This document shows, piece by piece, positions 57,486 to 62,473 of a DNA stretch of 62,473 nucleotides; the first letter of the stretch is position 1; the number at the start of each line of letters is the position of its first letter. The position numbers were made by a program, and so were the translations under genes. The stretch covers positions 1-62,473 of the forward strand of contig JAOAHJ010000009.1 in the NCBI GenBank assembly GCA_026415295.1, given 5' to 3'. This DNA is from Spirochaetota bacterium. GTDB lineage: Bacteria > Spirochaetota > JAAYUW01 > JAOAHJ01. The notes under the pieces are model-generated. The model was given only the letters and a program-made list of their open reading frames with translations. It did no database searches and was not told the origin of the DNA.

Positions 57486-57498
57486 AAATTAGTTTAAA

Positions 57499-58119
57499 AT
57501 GAAAGAAAAAGCTTTTATAATAGGAATTTCTGGTGGTTCAGGTTCTGGCAAAACAACTATTGTTAAGAAAATTTCAGAGGTATATAATGATTTTGTATTT
57601 TTACCTCAAGATAATTATTATAAATCTGCAGAATATATTAACAATGAAAATATTACAGACTTCAATTTTGATCATCCTGATGCTTTTGATAATGATTTAT
57701 TAATTAATCATTTAAAAAGATTAAAGAATTTTCAAAATATTGAACTTCCCCATTATGATTTTATCCAAAATAAAAGAACTGAACAAGTAACTTTAATAGA
57801 ACCTAAAAAGCTTATTATTTTTGAAGGTATTCTAATTTTCTTTAATAAAGAAATTAGAGATCTAATAGATCTTAAAATTTATGTAGATACTCCTGATGAT
57901 ATAAGATTTATTAGAAGACTAAAAAGAGATATAGAAAAAAGAGGAAGAACTATTGATTCTGTAATAAAGCAATACTTAACATTTGTAAGACCAGGACATT
58001 TAAATTTTGTTGAACCTACAAAAGTCTATGCTGATATAATTATACCGGAAGGAGGTTATAACCAACCAGCTATTGATTTATTAATATCATTTATTAAAGA
58101 AAAAATTAGAGAAGATTAA
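57499..58119 (+). CDS. udk: Uridine kinase
   Basis: 206 residues. The P-loop is GISGGSGSGKTT near residue 10. PQDNYYKSAEY and FDHPDAFDNDLL form the nucleoside site, followed by RTEQVTLIEPKKLIIFEGIL. The lid region is RFIRRLKRDIEKRGRT and the C-terminal region has FVEPTKVYADIIIPEGGYN. It salvages uridine and cytidine. It is the last gene of the plus-strand run and converges with folD, separated by 54 bases containing only a weak inverted repeat (TAAGGT/ACCTTA). Confidence 0.96.
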   Translation: MKEKAFIIGISGGSGSGKTTIVKKISEVYNDFVFLPQDNYYKSAEYINNENITDFNFDHPDAFDNDLLINHLKRLKNFQNIELPHYDFIQNKRTEQVTLIEPKKLIIFEGILIFFNKEIRDLIDLKIYVDTPDDIRFIRRLKRDIEKRGRTIDSVIKQYLTFVRPGHLNFVEPTKVYADIIIPEGGYNQPAIDLLISFIKEKIRED

Positions 58120-58173
58120 TAAGGTAATACTTAATAAATCTAACTAAACAATTTTAGCTTAACCTTACTTTAA

Positions 58174-59031
58174 TTATATTTTAATTATATTTAAATAATT
58201 TTTAATTAGCATTAAATTGGTAATGGGACCAACACCATCTGGAACTGGAGTTATAGAACATATATCTTTAAGAGATTCAAAATCGCAATCCCCAACAATT
58301 TTATTATCCAAATAATTTATTGATAGATCAAATATAATTGTCCCTTTTTTTATATCTTCTTTTTTAATAAAGCAAGGCTTACCTACTGCTGTAATTATAA
58401 TTTCAGATTCTTTCATTTTAAATTTTAAATCCTTCGTTTTTGAATGTGCTACTGTAACTGTGGCATCTCTATTTAAAAGAAGTCCGATTAAAGGTTTTCC
58501 TATTATATAAGACCTATTTATTATTAATACATCTTTTGAGGCGAAATTTATATTATAATAATTTGCTAACTCTATTACAGCATTTGCTGTAGGAGGAACA
58601 AGAAACTCTTTATTGTAAAAAATTGATGCAAAAGAGTTTCTAGTAATTCCTTCAAGATCCTTATTAGGTGAAATAGCATTTATAACATATTCTTTTTCTT
58701 TTACATCAACCATTGGCATTTGAACAAAAATACCAATAATATCATCTCTTAAATTAAAGTTATTTATATATTCAATATAATTTTTATCTCCTCCATTTTT
58801 TGAATTCTTTGAAATTTCAATTATTTCATAGTTTAAATCAAATTTTTTAAATAATTTTAATAATTGTTTTAAATAAACCCTAGAAGGTTCATCATCAATA
58901 TTTGATAATATTCCAATTTTGTTCTTATTAAAATCTTTACCTTTTTTTTCAAACTCTTTTTTTATTTCATCTATTTTAAATGAGTAATCTTCTATTAGTT
59001 TTTTCTTTAATTCATTCCCACTTAAAATCAT
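58174..59031 (-). CDS. folD: FolD, methylenetetrahydrofolate dehydrogenase/cyclohydrolase
   Basis: 285 residues. Family motifs: YLKQLLKLFKKF with the catalytic Lys region, GIFVQMPMVD, PPTANAVIELA, INRSYIIGKPLIGLLLNRDATVTVAHSKT and TPVPDGVGPITNLMLIKN. Several are variants: PPTA instead of PCTP, INRS instead of VGRS and PVPD instead of PVPGG. It oxidises methylene-THF and hydrolyses methenyl-THF, connecting to Fhs. Residue changes near the cofactor loop may alter NADP use, which is inference. Confidence 0.95.
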   Translation of the reverse strand: MILSGNELKKKLIEDYSFKIDEIKKEFEKKGKDFNKNKIGILSNIDDEPSRVYLKQLLKLFKKFDLNYEIIEISKNSKNGGDKNYIEYINNFNLRDDIIGIFVQMPMVDVKEKEYVINAISPNKDLEGITRNSFASIFYNKEFLVPPTANAVIELANYYNINFASKDVLIINRSYIIGKPLIGLLLNRDATVTVAHSKTKDLKFKMKESEIIITAVGKPCFIKKEDIKKGTIIFDLSINYLDNKIVGDCDFESLKDICSITPVPDGVGPITNLMLIKNYLNIIKI

Positions 59032-59062
59032 AAATTTATTTCCTTAATCTTATATTATTAAA

Positions 59063-60574
59063 TTATTGCTTTATAATGAAAGAAAAACTATTTATATAAT
59101 TGTCCAAAATTAGTAAATAATAATTTGAATGTTTCAAAATCTCAACTTTGTTTAATTCGAGATCATAAGCTTTCAATATTTTAAAATCCATAATTTTATC
59201 ATATGGGCCAACTAATTTAACAGTTTCACTTAAATCCCACTTGTTTTTGCAATAAAAAAGATATAAATAATTTTTTTTCTTAATTTCTTTCTCATCCCTT
59301 AAAATTATTTTTAAAAACAATTCTTTTAATTTTCTATAAAAATTATTATCAAAATTAAATAAATTTTTAAAAATATCTTTGTAGCTAATATTTTCTAAAT
59401 CTTCATACCAAATAACATAGCCTAGATAAATGGAATCCCTTTGATAATTTAAATTAGTTGGTCTTATTTCCTCATTTAATTGGCTATCTATAAAATAAAA
59501 TCCAGTAGAGTATGGTCTATGGGAATATAAATCTAAAAAAGGAAAATAATTATTAACAAAATCATTCCATTTATTAAAATCTTTAAAAAATCTATCTTTA
59601 TTATTAAGATAAAAATCAATATCTTTTTTATTAAAATCTTTTACAATCTCAAAAGCAATATCAATAGCTTTCCTATAAACAAAAGTTGTTATGCCTTGAT
59701 AAAATTCTGATTTCATTCTCCCTTCTATCTTAAAAGAATCTATACCAGCAATAACTAAAAAGGGCAAATATTTTAATAGACACAAATCTTTAGAAGACAT
59801 AAAGTATGAATAATTTGAATCTTCAATAACTTCAAATATTTCATTTTCTCTTTTTTTCTCAATAACCTTAAATTCCCATCTACATGGGTGGACACACATC
59901 CCTTTATTAGCATCTCTATAATAAATTCCTTCAGATTTTGAAAGATTTGGCGAAGTCATATAAAAAGAAAGTAAGCACCTTCCAGAATAAGAGATACACA
60001 TAGCTCCATGTATAAAAGTTTCCAACTTAACTTTTAATTTCTTTTCATTTATATAATTTTTTATTTCTTCAATTTCTTTTAATGTTAATTCCCTAGCTAA
60101 AATAACTCTATCTACACCTTGTCTATACCAAAATTCAACTCTTTTAAAATTTAAAGTATTTGCTTGAGTTGAAAGATGGATTTCTCTTTTCTTTATTTTA
60201 TATTTACTATTAGAATTTAATTTTCTTTTTTTAAATTTTTTATTCAAATATTCAACTATAGAAGGATCAGAAACTATATATGCATCTGGATTAACTTTAT
60301 CTATACTTGAAAATTCATCAATAAAATTATTTAAATCCATATTGTGCATAAAAATATTAGTAGTAAAATAAAACTTTTTATTAAACTTATGAATCACATC
60401 TGAAAGATATTTTAAATCTTGAATATCAGAAAAGTTTTTATTGTATCTTAGGCTATAATTTTTTGTTCCTATATATATAGCATCAGCTCCATAAATTATA
60501 GGAAATGCTCCTTTTTTTTTATCTCCTGCTGGTGAAAGTAACTCAGGTTTATTAATTATAAATTTATTTTTCAT
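59063..60574 (-). CDS. Peptidase U32-family protein (TrhP/YegQ-like tRNA hydroxylation protein)
   Basis: 503 residues. It opens with PELLSPAGDKKKGAFPIIYGADAIYIG. The conserved cysteine block GAMCISYSGRCLLSFYMTS and CVHPCRWEF holds four Cys suited to an iron-sulfur cluster. EGRMKSEFYQGITTFVYRKAID follows. This is the pattern of the U32 subgroup that hydroxylates tRNA U34 (TrhP), using prephenate. It is not a collagenase in practice. The C-terminal 110 residues carry the small domain. folD begins 31 bases downstream on the same strand. Sub-type assignment is by motif recall. Confidence 0.87.
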   Translation of the reverse strand: MKNKFIINKPELLSPAGDKKKGAFPIIYGADAIYIGTKNYSLRYNKNFSDIQDLKYLSDVIHKFNKKFYFTTNIFMHNMDLNNFIDEFSSIDKVNPDAYIVSDPSIVEYLNKKFKKRKLNSNSKYKIKKREIHLSTQANTLNFKRVEFWYRQGVDRVILARELTLKEIEEIKNYINEKKLKVKLETFIHGAMCISYSGRCLLSFYMTSPNLSKSEGIYYRDANKGMCVHPCRWEFKVIEKKRENEIFEVIEDSNYSYFMSSKDLCLLKYLPFLVIAGIDSFKIEGRMKSEFYQGITTFVYRKAIDIAFEIVKDFNKKDIDFYLNNKDRFFKDFNKWNDFVNNYFPFLDLYSHRPYSTGFYFIDSQLNEEIRPTNLNYQRDSIYLGYVIWYEDLENISYKDIFKNLFNFDNNFYRKLKELFLKIILRDEKEIKKKNYLYLFYCKNKWDLSETVKLVGPYDKIMDFKILKAYDLELNKVEILKHSNYYLLILDNYINSFSFIIKQ

Positions 60575-60695
60575 TTCAACTTTTAATAATAATATTTTTC
60601 TAAATATATTAAAAAATATTTTTTTTTAAATTATTTGTTTTAATCAATCTTTTTTAAAAATATTTTTAATATTTTGTAAAAATTACATATTATTA

Positions 60696-60724
60696 TTGAC
60701 TTACTTTAATTTAAATTATATTTT
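60696..60724 (+). promoter_or_regulatory. Sigma-70-like promoter of the marR-like gene with palindrome in spacer
   Basis: TTGACT (60696-60701), 17-base spacer, TATTTT (60719-60724). The spacer contains the perfect 12-base palindrome TAATTTAAATTA (60707-60718), ending right at the -10. That is where an autorepressing MarR dimer would block polymerase. Confidence 0.5.
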
Positions 60725-60754
60725 TTTTTAAAATAAGAAATAAATGGGGTAAAT

Positions 60755-61183
60755 TTGATAAAATATTCTAATTTTGAAAAATATTTTAGACATCTTGCTT
60801 TTAAGGTTAAAATAGAAGGTAGAAAAGCTTTAAAAGATTATCCAGATATAACTAAAGCTATGTTTGAAACATTACAATTAATATATTTTAACAAATCATT
60901 AAAAGCTAAAGATATTGCATCAAATCTTGATATTTCAAGACCTGCTGCTTCAGAGATTCTTACTAAATTGGAAAAATACGAATATATACAAAAAACAAAA
61001 AATCCTAAAGATAACAGAGAAACATATTTTTCCTTATCAAAAAAAGGAGAAAAAGTTATTAATTCTGTCATCAAACAAAGAGTTAAGTTTATAAAGCAAA
61101 TATTTAAAGAAGAGGAAATAGTTGAAATTTCAAAAATATTTAAAGATATATTGAAAAGATTTAAAAAAAGTGACCAGAGATAG
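60755..61183 (+). CDS. MarR-family transcriptional regulator
   Basis: 142 residues, the usual MarR length. A winged helix-turn-helix occupies about residues 45-105: LKAKDIASNLDISRPAASEILTKLEKYEYIQKTKNPKDNRETYFSLSKKG, with the DxR wing seen as KDNRETYF. The start is a TTG at 60755, with a GGGGT ahead of it; no in-frame ATG gives a full domain. Its 3' end overlaps the pcm start by 14 bases, so both are co-expressed. The ligand and regulon are unknown. Confidence 0.87.
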   Translation: MIKYSNFEKYFRHLAFKVKIEGRKALKDYPDITKAMFETLQLIYFNKSLKAKDIASNLDISRPAASEILTKLEKYEYIQKTKNPKDNRETYFSLSKKGEKVINSVIKQRVKFIKQIFKEEEIVEISKIFKDILKRFKKSDQR

Positions 61184-61817
61184 TTTTAATCAAATGATTA
61201 AATTATTTTCTGATTCCTTTTCTTTTAATAATTCAATAAAAAAGAAAGTAGAAGAAGCTTTTTTTTATATTGATAGAGCTGATTTTGTTCATCCAGAACT
61301 TAAAAAAGAAGCTTATATTAATAATGCATTACCAACATACTGTGGTCAAACAATATCCCAACCTCAAATTGTTTATGAGATGACATGCCTTTTAAATCCA
61401 GAAAAAGACGATAAAATTTTAGAAATTGGAACAGGTGTTGGATATCAAACAGCTATTCTTGCTTATCTTTCAAAGGAAATTATAACTATTGAAAGGCATA
61501 AAAAGCTTCATTTAATTGCTCAAAAAAACTTATCAAAATATAATTTTAAAAATATAAAGTTTTTGCTTTTAAATGGAGCTTATGGTTATGAAGAAGAAAA
61601 ACCATATAATAAAATTATTATTACTGCTTCAATTGGAGAAAGTAATTTAAAAAAAATAAAAGAACAACTTTCAAATAATGGTATATTAGTTGCTCCTATT
61701 CAAATAACTTATGGATTACAAAAATTGATAAAAATAACCAAAATAGAAAGCAAATATATAGAAGAAGATTTTTCTTATTGTATATTTGTCCCAATAGTAG
61801 ATAAAGACCCTGAATAA
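61170..61817 (+). CDS. pcm: Protein-L-isoaspartate O-methyltransferase
   Basis: 215 residues. The N-terminal part has VEEAFFYIDRADFVHPE and LPTYCGQTISQPQIVYEM, the family pattern for substrate-side residues. The SAM-binding motif I is ILEIGTGVGYQTAILAY, motif II-like IERHKKL follows, and the C-terminus is LVAPIQI. It repairs isoaspartyl residues in damaged proteins. The start is a GTG at 61170, inside marR; an ATG at 61194 is an alternative. It is convergent with the downstream membrane protein gene, with seven bases between the stops. Confidence 0.94.
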   Translation: MTRDSFNQMIKLFSDSFSFNNSIKKKVEEAFFYIDRADFVHPELKKEAYINNALPTYCGQTISQPQIVYEMTCLLNPEKDDKILEIGTGVGYQTAILAYLSKEIITIERHKKLHLIAQKNLSKYNFKNIKFLLLNGAYGYEEEKPYNKIIITASIGESNLKKIKEQLSNNGILVAPIQITYGLQKLIKITKIESKYIEEDFSYCIFVPIVDKDPE

Positions 61818-61824
61818 ATTTAAA

Positions 61825-62316
61825 TTATCTTTTTTTATAATTTATAATTGTTTCTATAATTATTATAAGAGAAAAAATTATAAAAATAAGTGCCCAAAAT
61901 TTACTTTTAATATTTGTTATTAAAATTAAAATAAAAAATAAGAGTATTAGCATATTTGAAGGAACTAGTAAACTTTTATTTTTAACTGCAAAATAATATA
62001 TATATAATGAAAATGAAACAACTAGTAAGAATATAGGCCATGTTTGCCCCAGAAATTTCCAGTTAGTTAATGTATTTATAAATATATAAATGCCGGTAAA
62101 TATTAAAAATAAAGAAGGAATAATAGTATTATACTGTTTTTTATCTTCAAGATATGGATATAACAAAAAAATACCCGTAAAAATAATAAACAAAGGCCAA
62201 ATAGGTATATTACTATTAATTATATTTTGCAAAATTAAAATTAAAGCAAATATTAAGAAAATAATTGATAAATATATTTTTGTAATAGTATTTAATTTTA
62301 TTTTAAATGTCTTCAT
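61825..62316 (-). CDS. Membrane protein with LiaF/DUF5668-like helices
   Basis: 163 residues with about six hydrophobic helices. Repeated WP-phi motifs, IWPLFIIFTGIFLLYPYL and TWPIFLLVVSFSLYIYYF, fit the small LiaF-type transmembrane domain found in cell-envelope-stress proteins. No cytoplasmic or extracellular domain is fused. The ATG at 62316 (MKTFKIK) is preferred; a TTG at 62352 extends the frame. It is divergent from the receiver gene that begins at 62437. Confidence 0.65.
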   Translation of the reverse strand: MKTFKIKLNTITKIYLSIIFLIFALILILQNIINSNIPIWPLFIIFTGIFLLYPYLEDKKQYNTIIPSLFLIFTGIYIFINTLTNWKFLGQTWPIFLLVVSFSLYIYYFAVKNKSLLVPSNMLILLFFILILITNIKSKFWALIFIIFSLIIIIETIINYKKR

Positions 62317-62436
62317 CGAGTAAATGATAAAAAAATTATAATAAAATTTCAATAAAAAATTCTAAATAATTTATATTTTATATTTGAATTTATAAAATAT
62401 TAAATTAAAATTTTAATAAAGATTTATGAATAGAAT

Positions 62437-62473
62437 ATGAAAGCATTAATTATAGATGATGAACCTTATATTC
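62437..62473 (+). CDS. Response regulator receiver, start only (3' end cut by window)
   Basis: Only twelve codons are inside the window: MKALIIDDEPYI. The hydrophobic strand followed by IDDE is the start of a CheY-like receiver domain. The output domain, if any, lies outside the window. No Shine-Dalgarno is evident. A kinase partner cannot be assigned. Confidence 0.65.
   Translation, partial: MKALIIDDEPYI

Noticed and set aside
58120-58173. TAAGGT/ACCTTA repeat as a udk/folD terminator
   Set aside because: The arms are short, far apart and imperfect, with no good U-run.
1-62473. tRNA, tmRNA, rRNA or CRISPR elements
   Set aside because: Reading by eye found no TpsiC-like GGTTCRANYC in intergenic DNA, no rRNA-like blocks and no regularly spaced repeats; a covariance search was not possible.

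Overview
The window is a very AT-rich bacterial chromosome segment, densely coded on both strands with short intergenic gaps. The longest gap, 15805-16092, is 288 bases. I see no rRNA, tRNA, tmRNA, CRISPR array, insertion sequence or phage gene. The gene content fits a spirochaete or close relative: FlgM with a sigma-28-like promoter, a methyl-accepting protein with a membrane-embedded sensor, a 7TMR-DISM kinase fused to a class III cyclase, several lipoproteins, a LemA/TPM cluster and a periplasmic protein of a type I recall from treponemes. This placement is an inference, not proven by a marker gene.

Layout. 1-7511: sensing block, with the end of a BMP-type lipoprotein gene, a Cache hybrid kinase and the kinase-receiver-cyclase fusion. 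7628-9953: a degenerate iron-alcohol-dehydrogenase-fold protein behind flgM, then rsmI. 10143-15804: chemoreceptor, recX, alaS. 16093-20851: MFS transporter with PhzF, TetR regulator, HIT, UspA, SmpB. 20970-28680: HAD phosphatase, small membrane protein, TPR protein, EF-G paralogue and two related outer-membrane-type proteins. 28750-32276: two lipoproteins, a queuosine-precursor transporter with an unusual leader, asnS. 32523-39837: a minus-strand chain of MBL hydrolase, MazG, STAS protein, LemA, an unknown, a TPM protein and three uncharacterised genes. 40002-41170: ssb-like gene and folE2, converging on one shared terminator. 41364-58119: a long plus-strand run of fhs, a kinase-like protein lacking an ATP site, a DUF401 membrane protein, thrS, a 1616-residue diguanylate cyclase, polA, gpmI and udk. 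58174-62473: folD, a U32 tRNA-hydroxylase-like protein, a MarR regulator overlapping pcm, a membrane protein and the first codons of a response regulator.

How the genes work together. One-carbon metabolism appears three times (fhs, folD, folE2). Queuosine biology is suggested by the YhhQ transporter and by FolE2, which feeds both folate and queuosine pathways. Signalling is heavy: two hybrid kinases, a kinase-like phosphorelay candidate, a cyclic-nucleotide cyclase, a diguanylate cyclase, a chemoreceptor, a STAS protein and a receiver.

Most worth a second look: the alternating-stem leader upstream of yhhQ; the dead Fe-ADH-fold protein in the flgM operon; the kinase-like protein coupled to fhs; the giant GGDEF protein with eroded kinase and ATPase modules; and the terminator whose loop carries the stop codons of both ssb and folE2.
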